Shown here piece after piece: positions 43,042 to 50,807 of a DNA stretch of 64,000 bases. Position 1 is the stretch's first letter. The number at the start of each line of letters is the position of its first letter. The notes under the pieces were generated by a model. The model ran no database searches. It had not been told where the DNA came from and saw nothing but the letters and a program-made list of their open reading frames with translations. The stretch comes from DYGX01 sp035325905 (GTDB taxonomy: Bacteria; Chloroflexota; Anaerolineae; Aggregatilineales; Aggregatilineaceae). The DNA lies in NCBI GenBank assembly GCA_035325905.1, contig DAOKYY010000008.1, positions 14,754-78,753 of the forward strand, written 5' to 3'. The position numbers and the translations under genes were made by a program.

Positions 43042-43623
43042 ATGGAACTCAAGATCCACGCCCGTAACCTCGATGTCACGCCTCAGCTTCAGGACCACGT
43101 CGAAAAGAAAGTCAGCAAACTGGATCGCTACATGCCCAATATTCAGGATGTGCGGGTAGATCTGGCGATCGAGCGGCGCAAACAGGGGGTCGACCAGGCG
43201 ATCGCGCAGTTAACGCTCCGCAACACGCGCGGGGTTATTCTACGCTCTGAAGACAAGAAACAGCCGGATGTTTACGCCGCGCTCGACGTGGCGCTAGACA
43301 AGATGTACCGGCAGATTCACCGCTACAAGGGCAAGCGCAAGCGTCGCACCAGCCGTTTCGCGCCGCAGGAAGCCGAACTGGCCGTGATGGAGCCGCTGCC
43401 TTCCGAATCGCTGCCCGAAGAGGAGGAAGAAGAGGAAAAGGTCTCGATCGTCCGGCGCAAAGAGGTCGCGCTGATCCCGATGAGCGAGGAGGAGGCGATC
43501 GACCAGATGGAGCTATTGGGGCACAGCTTCTTTATCTTCTACAACGCTGACACGGCCCGGATTGGTGTGCTGTACCGGCGCGATGACGGAAATTACGGCG
43601 TACTGGAGCCGGTCGTTTCGTAG
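43042..43623 (+). CDS. hpf: Long-form ribosome hibernation promoting factor
   Basis: Protein of 193 residues. The S30AE domain spans residues 1-105 (MELKIHARNLDVTPQLQDHV, LDRYMPNIQDVRVDLAIERR). The linker is acidic (SESLPEEEEEEEKVSIVRRK), and the C-terminal dimerisation domain follows at about 135-193 (LIPMSEEEAIDQMELLGHSF, FIFYNADTARIGVLYRRDDG). This domain order identifies the long HPF that pairs 70S ribosomes into inactive 100S particles in stationary phase. AAGGAG six bases before ATG 43042 sets the start. Its 43-base distance from comF suggests partial co-transcription. Confidence 0.95.
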   Translation: MELKIHARNLDVTPQLQDHVEKKVSKLDRYMPNIQDVRVDLAIERRKQGVDQAIAQLTLRNTRGVILRSEDKKQPDVYAALDVALDKMYRQIHRYKGKRKRRTSRFAPQEAELAVMEPLPSESLPEEEEEEEKVSIVRRKEVALIPMSEEEAIDQMELLGHSFFIFYNADTARIGVLYRRDDGNYGVLEPVVS

Positions 43624-43645
43624 ACGGCGCGCGGATCGCGCGGGA

Positions 43646-43678
43646 TGGGGCCGGGGGCGGGTCGCCTTCGGCCCCTTT
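43646..43678 (+). terminator. Possible terminator after hpf
   Basis: GGGGCCG (43647-43653) pairs with CGGCCCC (43669-43675), followed by TTT. Confidence 0.5.
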
Positions 43679-43702
43679 GCGTGACGGCGGCAGGAGAGCG
43701 CG

Positions 43703-44839
43703 ATGATCCACTCAAGGCCCGGCGCGGTGATCATGATCGGCGCGGAGCGCGCCAGCGTGCCGGAAAAGCTGCTCGACCGGGCGCTGCGCGCGGCGGCGCT
43801 CGACCTCGCGGCGCGTCTGCGTGCGGCGGGCATCGGGCAGATTATCCTCGCCGGGCCGGATCTCACCGGGGTACCAGACGGCGCGGGCGTACATCTTGAC
43901 CCGGACACAGAGCCGTTTCATTTTGGCGGCCGCCTCGCAGGGCTGATCGAGCGCCACGCGCTCTCGCCCGCGTTCTACTTTGGGGCGGGAAGCGCGCCGC
44001 TGCTGTCCACTATTTCGTTAACTGAGGCGCTGACCGCGCTCGAAGAGGCTGAGCGCGCTGGGATACGTCTCGCCGTAACCAACAATCTGTACTCATGCGA
44101 CTGGCTGGGGCTGTCCCAGGCGCGGGAAGCAGCAGCGGTTATCACCCGCGCCACGCGCGACAACGGGCTGGCGTGGTCGCTTCAGGAGCACGCCGCGTAC
44201 CGCGTGCAAACTGCGCTCGCGCCCGACTCCGCCGCGCAGATTGATCTCGACACGCCTGCCGACCTGGCGCTAGTGCGCGCGCACCCGGCCTGCCCGCCAG
44301 GGCTGCGCCGCACGTTGCAAGACCCGCTGCTTGATCGCGTTCCAGTGGGCGCGCTGCTCGACGTGTTGGCGCAGGACGGGTCGCGGGTGGCGCTGTTCGG
44401 GCGGGTCGCTCCGGCGGGATGGCAGGCGCTCAGCCGGGCGACGCGCTGCTGGATCAGAGCATTCTCCGAGGAGCGCGGCATGGCCGCCAGTGAGCGTCTG
44501 GCGCGCGGCGAGGTGCGCTCGCTGATCGCGGTCCTGCTGCGCGAGATCGGACCGGCGCGCTTCCTCGACGAGCTGGCGACGATGGCGGACGGCGCGATCT
44601 TTGATACCCGCGTGCTGATGGCGGCCAGCGGGCGCGTGCCGGGTACCGCCGATCGCTTCGCGTCGGACCTGCTGCGACCCGACTGGATCGCCGATCCCTG
44701 GCTGCGCGACTTCACCGCCGCCGCGCAGCAGGCGCCGATCCCGCTGCTGCTCGGCGGGCACGGCGCGGTTTCAGGCGGGTTGTTCGCGCTGGCGGAGATC
44801 GTCGCGGAACGCCGGGCGAGGCGTCAGGAATACCAGTAG
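43703..44839 (+). CDS. Nucleotidyltransferase-like protein, unknown substrate
   Basis: Protein of 378 residues. The central part (about 90-200) looks like a MobA/CofC-type nucleotidyltransferase fold, with YFGAGSAPLLSTISLTEALT, then AVTNNLYSCDWLGLSQAREA and IDLDTPADLALVRAH, the last a common ending of such domains. The usual N-terminal GGxSxRMG loop is not visible; the N-terminus instead reads VIMIGAERASVPEKLLDRAL. The C-terminal 170 residues are helical and resemble nothing I recognise. AGGAG six bases before ATG 43703 supports the start. Its 3' end overlaps the opposing glycosyltransferase gene by 16 bases. Confidence 0.7.
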   Translation: MIHSRPGAVIMIGAERASVPEKLLDRALRAAALDLAARLRAAGIGQIILAGPDLTGVPDGAGVHLDPDTEPFHFGGRLAGLIERHALSPAFYFGAGSAPLLSTISLTEALTALEEAERAGIRLAVTNNLYSCDWLGLSQAREAAAVITRATRDNGLAWSLQEHAAYRVQTALAPDSAAQIDLDTPADLALVRAHPACPPGLRRTLQDPLLDRVPVGALLDVLAQDGSRVALFGRVAPAGWQALSRATRCWIRAFSEERGMAASERLARGEVRSLIAVLLREIGPARFLDELATMADGAIFDTRVLMAASGRVPGTADRFASDLLRPDWIADPWLRDFTAAAQQAPIPLLLGGHGAVSGGLFALAEIVAERRARRQEYQ

Positions 44840-45576
44840 AGCCGTTGCAGCTCCCGGTATTTCTGGAATTCGTACCAGGCCATCAGCAGGCTGAGGCGCA
44901 GCCCGTGCAGGCCGTCGCGGTAGCCCTTGTGCGTGATGAAGCGCCAGGTGAACTGGCGCAGCGGCATCGTCACGAACTTGTGCGGGCGCGGCCTGATCCC
45001 CTGTTGCTTCAGTATCTCGGCGTCGTAGCGGACGTAGCGGCTCTGCTTCTCGCGGAACTGGCGCAAGGTCGTGTAGTTGTAATGCCTGAACGGCTCGGTG
45101 AGATACCCCGGCTCGCCGTCGAGCAGCACCAATTCGTGCACCTCGCGCGCGGGGTCGTAACGCGCGCGCCCCCGGCGCAGCAGGCGCATCTGGTAGTCCG
45201 GGTACCACCCGGCGTGGCGCGTCAGGCGGCCAAAAATGTAGTTGTCACGCGGAATCCAATACCCGTGACGCGCGGGCGCGCTCAGCGTAGCGCGGATTTC
45301 GGCGGCCTGGGCCGGGCTGGAACGCTCGTCCGCATCGATGAACAGCACCCAGTCCACCTCGACCGCGTCCAGCGCGGCGTTGCGCTGCGAGGCGTAGCCT
45401 TTCCAGGCGTGCTGCAAAACCTCGGCGCCCGCCGCCTCGGCCAGCGGGACGGTCTGATCGTCGCTGAACGAATCGAACACGACGATCCGGTCAGCCCACC
45501 GCACGCTGTCGATACAGGCGGCGATGTGCGCCTGTTCGTTGTGGGTGAGGATCACGGCGGCGAGGGGTGTGGTCAC
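44824..45576 (-). CDS. Family 2 glycosyltransferase, WaaE/KdtX-like
   Basis: GT-A fold glycosyltransferase of 250 residues. It begins directly with VILTHNEQAHIAACIDSVRW, the metal-binding motif is VLFIDADERSSPAQAAEI, and DYQMRLLRRGRARYDPAREV with VHELVLLDGEPGYL is the pattern of the WaaE/KdtX-like branch that adds sugars to lipid or envelope acceptors. The C-terminal FVTMPLRQFTWRFITHKGYR, followed by DGLHGLRLSLLMAWYEF, is typical of this subgroup. GTG 45576 is the start, six bases after the stop of the upstream glycosyltransferase, so they are co-transcribed. Confidence 0.92.
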   Translation of the reverse strand: MTTPLAAVILTHNEQAHIAACIDSVRWADRIVVFDSFSDDQTVPLAEAAGAEVLQHAWKGYASQRNAALDAVEVDWVLFIDADERSSPAQAAEIRATLSAPARHGYWIPRDNYIFGRLTRHAGWYPDYQMRLLRRGRARYDPAREVHELVLLDGEPGYLTEPFRHYNYTTLRQFREKQSRYVRYDAEILKQQGIRPRPHKFVTMPLRQFTWRFITHKGYRDGLHGLRLSLLMAWYEFQKYRELQRLYWYS

Positions 45577-45582
45577 GCCTGG

Positions 45583-46545
45583 TCACATCCTTTGCACGGC
45601 GCGATAGGCTTCGATCAGCTCGTCGCGCTGCCCGGCGGTCAGCTCGCCGCGCTGGAACGCGCGCTTGGCGGCGGCGATCTGGCGCGACATCCCGGCGCGG
45701 ATGATCCAGCGCGCGGCGCGGCGCACGAGCGGCGGATGGTGCTTGTCGTACAGGCGCAGGCGGCTGCGCCACAGGTTGATCACGCTCTGCGGGCGGGCCT
45801 GGCGCGTGCTCTGCCCGCTCAGGTGGGTGACATGCGCCGCCGGGACGCAGTAAATCTCGTACCCCGCCGCGCGAATTCGGATGCTCCAGTCGATTTCCTC
45901 GCAGTACATCGTGAACTGCTCGTCAAACACGCCGGTGTCCAAGATCGCCTCGCGGCGCAGCATCATCGTCGCGCCGAGCGTATGATCGACCGGGAACGGC
46001 TCCCCGACGGCGTAGGCCGCGCGCGGATAGCGCCCGTTGAGTGCGCTGTCGTGCAGGCGTAGCGGCACCGGGAGGAGATCGATCACGAGCTGCGCCAGCC
46101 CTGGAAAGCGAAAGGCGCTGTGCTGAAACGCGCCGCTTTCGTAGGTCAGGCGCGCCCCGACCGCGCCCGCGCGCGGCAGGCTGAACAGCGCGTCGAACAG
46201 CGCGCGCGTAGCGCCGGGATGCGTGAGCGTATCCGGGTTCAGCAGGTAAACGGCGCGCGGCGTCTCGTCGGGCGGCGTCTCGGCGCCCGGTCCGAAGCCG
46301 AGCGCGCGCAGCGCGAGATTGTTGCCCGCCGCGAAGCCGAGGTTCTGCGCGCTATCGATCACGTGCGTTTGCGGGAACAGCCGGCGCACGATATCGGCTG
46401 TGCCGTCGGTCGAGGCGTTATCCACCAGCCAGACGTCGGCGCCCGGCCCGTGCGCGTCGAGATCGGCGTAGAGCGTGCGCAGCGCGTTGAGCGTCAGGTC
46501 GCGGGTGTTCCACGAGACGATGATCACGGCGAGGTCGGCAGGCAT
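45583..46545 (-). CDS. Family 2 glycosyltransferase, rhamnosyltransferase-like
   Basis: GT-A glycosyltransferase of 320 residues. The N-terminus AVIIVSWNTRDLTLNALRTL, with VWLVDNASTDGTADIVRRLF and NLGFAAGNNLALRALG, is the standard start of the WbbL-like branch. The acidic metal site lies in AVYLLNPDTLTHPG, and the acceptor-side motif is DEQFTMYCEEIDWSIRIRAA. Products are often rhamnose- or related deoxyhexose-containing surface chains; the sugar here is not determined. It is the first gene of a two-gene leftward unit, following a lipoprotein gene by 15 bases. Confidence 0.93.
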   Translation of the reverse strand: MPADLAVIIVSWNTRDLTLNALRTLYADLDAHGPGADVWLVDNASTDGTADIVRRLFPQTHVIDSAQNLGFAAGNNLALRALGFGPGAETPPDETPRAVYLLNPDTLTHPGATRALFDALFSLPRAGAVGARLTYESGAFQHSAFRFPGLAQLVIDLLPVPLRLHDSALNGRYPRAAYAVGEPFPVDHTLGATMMLRREAILDTGVFDEQFTMYCEEIDWSIRIRAAGYEIYCVPAAHVTHLSGQSTRQARPQSVINLWRSRLRLYDKHHPPLVRRAARWIIRAGMSRQIAAAKRAFQRGELTAGQRDELIEAYRAVQRM

Positions 46546-46560
46546 ATCGCTCTCGCCGCG

Positions 46561-47718
46561 TCACGGCCGAAAGGCCATGTCCCACCCGGCGTCGTCCAGC
46601 CAGCGGCGCAACCCGGCCAGCCCGCCCGCGTCGACTGGAACCGCGCCGGACGCGTCAAACCAGCGCGCGAGCGCCGCAGGGTTGTCGTCCAGGTGCGCGG
46701 CCACTGCCGCTTCCAGCTCCTCACGGAGCGGGCGCAGTTCCCCGGCTGGCAGCGCGGACTCCGGCGCGGCGACCCACAGTCCATAGGGGATGGCATAGCG
46801 CGGGAAGCTCAGAGAGGTATTTTCCTCGTCGGGCAGAGTCGGATCGCCTCCGCCGACCAGCACGTGCAGCCGCTCGCGCGGATTTTCGTCGCGCACCGGC
46901 AGCGGGTCCAGCAGCGCCTCCAGCCTGCCGGCCGGCAAGGCGAGCGCGGCGCACTCACCGGCCATGAGCGCGTCGAATGCCGCGCTTTCACCGGGATACA
47001 CGGCGCTGTGCGACATCTGCGCCAGCGCGTTGAACCCTTCCGCCTGGAGCATTAGCGCGGAGACGGCCCAGGCGTCGAGATCGCCCTCCACCCGGCAGGC
47101 CACCTGTCCGGCCAGATCTGCCGGGCGAGTCACGTCCGCCGGTACCACGACCTCGTAAACCGCGCCGATCGTCGTGCCGGCGTCGCCTTCGCGGATCAGC
47201 GCCAGCATCGGCTGAGCGCCGCAGGCGCGGGCGGCTGCCGCGTAGGTGAAGGCGCTGACCCAGGCCGTGACCGGGGCGCCGCTGCACAGCGCGCGCAGGG
47301 CCGCCGGCTCGTCTAGCGTCACGGCCTGGACCTCGATATCGTCTGCCAGATTCAGCGTCTGGCTGAGCGGCTGTAGCGCATCTGCGACCGCCTGCGCGAG
47401 CGCGGCCCGATCGCTGGCAGACGGTCCGCGCCCGCCGGGCAGCGCGAAGGCGATGGTCAGGGGGCGCTCCTGCCCGCCGAGCAGCGCGATCGGCCGATCC
47501 AGCGGGGGAAGGGCGGTTGAGCGCGGCGTGGGCGTCGGCGGGATAGGCGTCGGCGGGCGTGGCGTCGCCGGAGCCGACCCGGCTCCGCTACATGCTGCCG
47601 CCAGCAGCGCAAGCGCGAGGAGAGCCATCCCTACACAGGCGCGATGCCTGCCTGCCGAGTGCCAAAGTCGCCGGTTAATGGGGCACCTCCCTGCCGCTGC
47701 CGCCGAACCTGCTCCCAT
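46561..47718 (-). CDS. Phosphonate-type (PhnD-like) solute-binding lipoprotein
   Basis: Secreted lipoprotein of about 385 residues. The lipobox is LLAAAC in MALLALALLAAACSG, followed by a Pro/Thr linker (RPPTPIPPTPTPRST). The mature domain resembles periplasmic phosphate/phosphonate-binding proteins of the PhnD type: RPLTIAFALPGGRGPSASDR, TAWVSAFTYAAAARACGAQP, TTIGAVYEVVVPADVTRPAD and LAGQVACRVEGDLDAWAVSA. No permease or ATPase gene is adjacent. Start: ATG 47718 keeps a basic stretch ahead of the hydrophobic core; ATG 47628 would leave no charged n-region. The ligand is unknown. Confidence 0.72.
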   Translation of the reverse strand: MGAGSAAAAGRCPINRRLWHSAGRHRACVGMALLALALLAAACSGAGSAPATPRPPTPIPPTPTPRSTALPPLDRPIALLGGQERPLTIAFALPGGRGPSASDRAALAQAVADALQPLSQTLNLADDIEVQAVTLDEPAALRALCSGAPVTAWVSAFTYAAAARACGAQPMLALIREGDAGTTIGAVYEVVVPADVTRPADLAGQVACRVEGDLDAWAVSALMLQAEGFNALAQMSHSAVYPGESAAFDALMAGECAALALPAGRLEALLDPLPVRDENPRERLHVLVGGGDPTLPDEENTSLSFPRYAIPYGLWVAAPESALPAGELRPLREELEAAVAAHLDDNPAALARWFDASGAVPVDAGGLAGLRRWLDDAGWDMAFRP

Positions 47719-47770
47719 AATAATGGAGCGTGGCGCTCGCTGCAAGCGCGCCAGAGTCCTGCTCGATCGG

Positions 47771-49162
47771 CTACTGGACCGTGATAGTGCCTTCCTGCGC
47801 GATCAGCTCCACCGGGCGGCGCCCGACCTGCGCCTGCGTCACCGCGACATCCTCATGAATCAGCCCCGCCCAGCAGTCTTGAGGGTTGAGCGCGGGGATC
47901 AGCTCGGTCATCCGCACCGCGCCCCAGACTTCGGCGCGCTGGCCCGGCTCCAGGTAGTAATAAACGCGCCCGCTCACCTCGTCCTCGACCGTCGTCAGCT
48001 CCTCGATCGGGCCGAGCGCCCAGCGCCAGGGGAAGTCGCTCAACACGGTCTCGCAGTTAATGCCGACACGCCATGCGCCGGACTCGCGGTACTCGCCCAT
48101 CGTCGCCGTGACCTGCCCGAACTGGTACACCGTGCCTGGGAACGGCCCCGCAGTGCGGATCGGCGTGGTGCCGTAGTTGTAGACGGTCAGCTTAAAAACC
48201 AGCAGGTCGCCCTTCTGCATCGTCAGCTTCGTCAGCTCGGACGAGACGCCCTCTGGCAGCGCGATCGTTTTGCCCTGCGTTTCAAGGTCGGAGTAATACG
48301 CCGGGTCGTACGGTGCGGTCGTGAAGACGACCGTTGCGCCGGTCGTCTGTGGCACGATCTCGACCTTCGGCAGCCCGCTGTCCTTGATCGTGACCTGGCT
48401 CTCGCGGACGATCCGCTGGCCGACCTTATCCTGCGCGACAGCGAAGACCCGGTAGGTGCCATCAGGCGGGGGCTGGAGGTTCTGATCGACCCCGCCATCA
48501 TAATCGTACTCGTGGCTGCCGGCTTCGCCGGGGTCGCGGCCCCGCTCGCGCTCCGGCAGGTAAATGCGCAGCCCTTGCTCGTCTTCAAGAAACACCTGCA
48601 AAGCGGCGTCTTTTTCGAGATAGACGTTGACGTTAACCCGGTCCCCGATACCGTCCTGATTCGGCGTGAAAACATCCGGGGCGATCTCAAACGAGCGGAT
48701 GACCGGCAGCGCGGTGTCGGCCTTGACGACCGCCAGCGCGCCGGTCTTCTCGACGCGCTCGTCCTCGTTGGTCGCGGCAATAGTCCACGTATACTGCCCG
48801 TTCGGGATCAGGCGTGTCTCGATCGTGCCGGGGATATCCTCGCCGGGGCGCGCGTAGCCCCCGACCACGCCGCTGAACGCCACGCGATAGTCTCCCGCGA
48901 TGCGCCGCTCGTCCCGCCGGAAGTAGTACCGTTCTCCGGCCGCGTTATCGAGGTAAATGCTGATTTGCGCCGGGCGGGCGAGCCGGTAAGTAATGAAGGT
49001 GATGTCGTCCTGCCCATCGGCATTGGGCGAGATCGATATGCTCTCGAACGTCGCGTCGCGCAACAGCGGCAACGGCGGGCGCAGCAGCAGGTATCCCGCC
49101 GCACCAACCAGGAGCGCGACAGCCAGCGCCGCGAAGATCGTGAGCATTCGGGGTAGGGGCAT
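47771..49162 (-). CDS. Secreted FlgD-Ig-like repeat protein
   Basis: Protein of 463 residues. A single N-terminal hydrophobic helix (about 6-28) anchors or exports it. Two FlgD-type immunoglobulin-like repeats follow, each opening with the SPNxDGxxD pattern: ISISPNADGQDDITFITYRL near residue 45 and APDVFTPNQDGIGDRVNVNV near 160. The C-terminal 200 residues form beta-rich segments (DLLVFKLTVYNYGTTPIRTA) with two cysteines. A surface or cell-wall structural role is likely, since no catalytic motif is visible. AGGAGA seven bases before ATG 49162 sets the start. Confidence 0.82.
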   Translation of the reverse strand: MPLPRMLTIFAALAVALLVGAAGYLLLRPPLPLLRDATFESISISPNADGQDDITFITYRLARPAQISIYLDNAAGERYYFRRDERRIAGDYRVAFSGVVGGYARPGEDIPGTIETRLIPNGQYTWTIAATNEDERVEKTGALAVVKADTALPVIRSFEIAPDVFTPNQDGIGDRVNVNVYLEKDAALQVFLEDEQGLRIYLPERERGRDPGEAGSHEYDYDGGVDQNLQPPPDGTYRVFAVAQDKVGQRIVRESQVTIKDSGLPKVEIVPQTTGATVVFTTAPYDPAYYSDLETQGKTIALPEGVSSELTKLTMQKGDLLVFKLTVYNYGTTPIRTAGPFPGTVYQFGQVTATMGEYRESGAWRVGINCETVLSDFPWRWALGPIEELTTVEDEVSGRVYYYLEPGQRAEVWGAVRMTELIPALNPQDCWAGLIHEDVAVTQAQVGRRPVELIAQEGTITVQ

Positions 49163-49296
49163 AGAGTTTCTCCTGAAGTCGGCGCGATTATGCCATGTCC
49201 GCCGGGTTTGATCCACTCAGCCGGGGCGCGTGTCAGCCGGGCGCGGGGCGATCGGTGGGCATTCTCCGCGCACGACGAAACTCGCCAAGTCGACCC

Positions 49297-49342
49297 TTGT
49301 GCCAACGCGGGATTCGGAGTAGTATGTGGGATATGTGGGATA
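49297..49342 (+). promoter_or_regulatory. folC promoter overlapped by a tandem 9-bp repeat
   Basis: TTGTGC (49297-49302), a 17-base spacer and TAGTAT (49320-49325). Two perfect copies of TGTGGGATA (49325-49333 and 49334-49342) begin inside the -10 element and run over the expected transcription start. The same 9-mer occurs in the gap after degV. Confidence 0.6.
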
Positions 49343-49411
49343 ATTCCTGCACTAGACTAGGTGGTCGCCCGCTCGGCGCGGCGACCACGTTCCCGATCAA
49401 GGACGTATCCA

Positions 49412-50803
49412 TTGGCTCCCGAACCTTTTCACTCGTATGGCGACGCACTCGATTATCTGTATAGCTTCATCAACTGGGAAGTCGAGCGCCACATGCGTTA
49501 CACGCCCGAGGTGATGACGCTGGAGCGCCCGCGCGCGCTGCTCAAGGCCCTCGGCAACCCCCAGGATCGCTATCCGATCATTCACATCACCGGCACGAAG
49601 GGCAAGGGATCGGTTGGGGCGATGTGCGCGGCGGCGCTGCAAGCATCGGGCCTGCGCGCCGCGCTCTATTCGTCGCCGCATTTGCAGGATTTCCGCGAGC
49701 GTTTTCGCGTGGACAACGCGCTGATCACGCCGGACGAGTTCGTGGCGATGATCAACCGGATGCGCCCGGTTCTGGAGACTATGCCGGATGACATCACTTG
49801 GTTCGAGGTCACGACCGCGCTCGCGTTTCTGTACTTCGCCGAGCGCGAGGTCGATATCGCCGTGATCGAAGTCGGGCTGGGGGGGCGGTTGGACGCGACC
49901 AATGTCGTCACGCCGGTCGTCTCGGTGATTACCAGCCTCAGCTATGACCACACGCACCTGCTCGGCGACTCGCTGGCGTCGATCGCGCGTGAGAAGGCGG
50001 GGATCATCAAGCCGGGCGTGCCGGTCGTCAGCGCGCCCCAGCCGGACGAAGCGTTGCAGGTTCTGGCTGAGGTCGCCGCCGAGCGCCACGCGCCGCTGAC
50101 GCTGATCGGGCGCGACTGGCTCTACGCGCCCGGCGACAGCACCCGGGCCGGGCAGGTGTTCACGGCCGGTCCGGCCGGCGCGCCTCTGCGGCCCTACTGG
50201 ACCGGGCTGACCGGCGGGCACCAGGCGCTGAACGCGACGGTCGCTCTGGCCGCGCTGGATCGCGCCGCGCAGGCGGGCGTTGGCGTGACCGAGCAGGGCA
50301 TCCGCGATGGATTTCGCTTGGTGGACTGGCCGGGGCGAGTGGAGCTGGTTGCCCAAAACCCGGCGGTCGTGCTGGACGCGGCCCATAACGGCGCGTCGGC
50401 GCGCTGGCTGAGCGCGACGGTTGACTCACTTTACCCTCAGCGACCGCGCGTTCTGATCTTCGGCGCATCTGCCGACAAGGATATTCGGGGTATGTTCGAG
50501 GCGCTGCTGCCGGGCGTGGACCATCTGATCGCGGCGCAGGCAGTGCACCCGCGCGCGCTGGCGACGCAGGAGATTGAAGCGGTCGCGCACGCGGTGGGCT
50601 ACACCGGAGGGATCGACCAGATTCCGCATGTCGCGGCGGCGCTCGCTCAGGCCCAGCGCCTGGCCGGGCCGGAGGGTCTGGTGATTATTACTGGCTCGCT
50701 GTTCATTGTCGGCGAGGTGCGAACGATTTTCGGCTTGCCGCCCGGCCACGCTGCGCGGGTATCGCCCGTTGTGACCGAGACGCAGCCGCCGGTTGGCGAT
50801 TGA
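49412..50803 (+). CDS. folC: Bifunctional folylpolyglutamate/dihydrofolate synthase
   Basis: Adds glutamate to folates and, in most bacteria, to dihydropteroate. It has about 463 residues. The ATP loop is ITGTKGKGSVGAM (about 60-72), the folate loop region follows (PHLQDFRERFRVDNALITPD) and EVGLGGRLDATNVV is the conserved substrate segment. The C-terminal domain has VVLDAAHNGASARWL. Start: TTG 49412 with AAGGA eight bases upstream was chosen; the upstream ATG 49361 would add a basic stretch without homologous look. It is driven by a promoter overlapped by 9-bp repeats and lies directly ahead of lon. Confidence 0.93.
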   Translation: MAPEPFHSYGDALDYLYSFINWEVERHMRYTPEVMTLERPRALLKALGNPQDRYPIIHITGTKGKGSVGAMCAAALQASGLRAALYSSPHLQDFRERFRVDNALITPDEFVAMINRMRPVLETMPDDITWFEVTTALAFLYFAEREVDIAVIEVGLGGRLDATNVVTPVVSVITSLSYDHTHLLGDSLASIAREKAGIIKPGVPVVSAPQPDEALQVLAEVAAERHAPLTLIGRDWLYAPGDSTRAGQVFTAGPAGAPLRPYWTGLTGGHQALNATVALAALDRAAQAGVGVTEQGIRDGFRLVDWPGRVELVAQNPAVVLDAAHNGASARWLSATVDSLYPQRPRVLIFGASADKDIRGMFEALLPGVDHLIAAQAVHPRALATQEIEAVAHAVGYTGGIDQIPHVAAALAQAQRLAGPEGLVIITGSLFIVGEVRTIFGLPPGHAARVSPVVTETQPPVGD

Positions 50804-50807
50804 CGCG

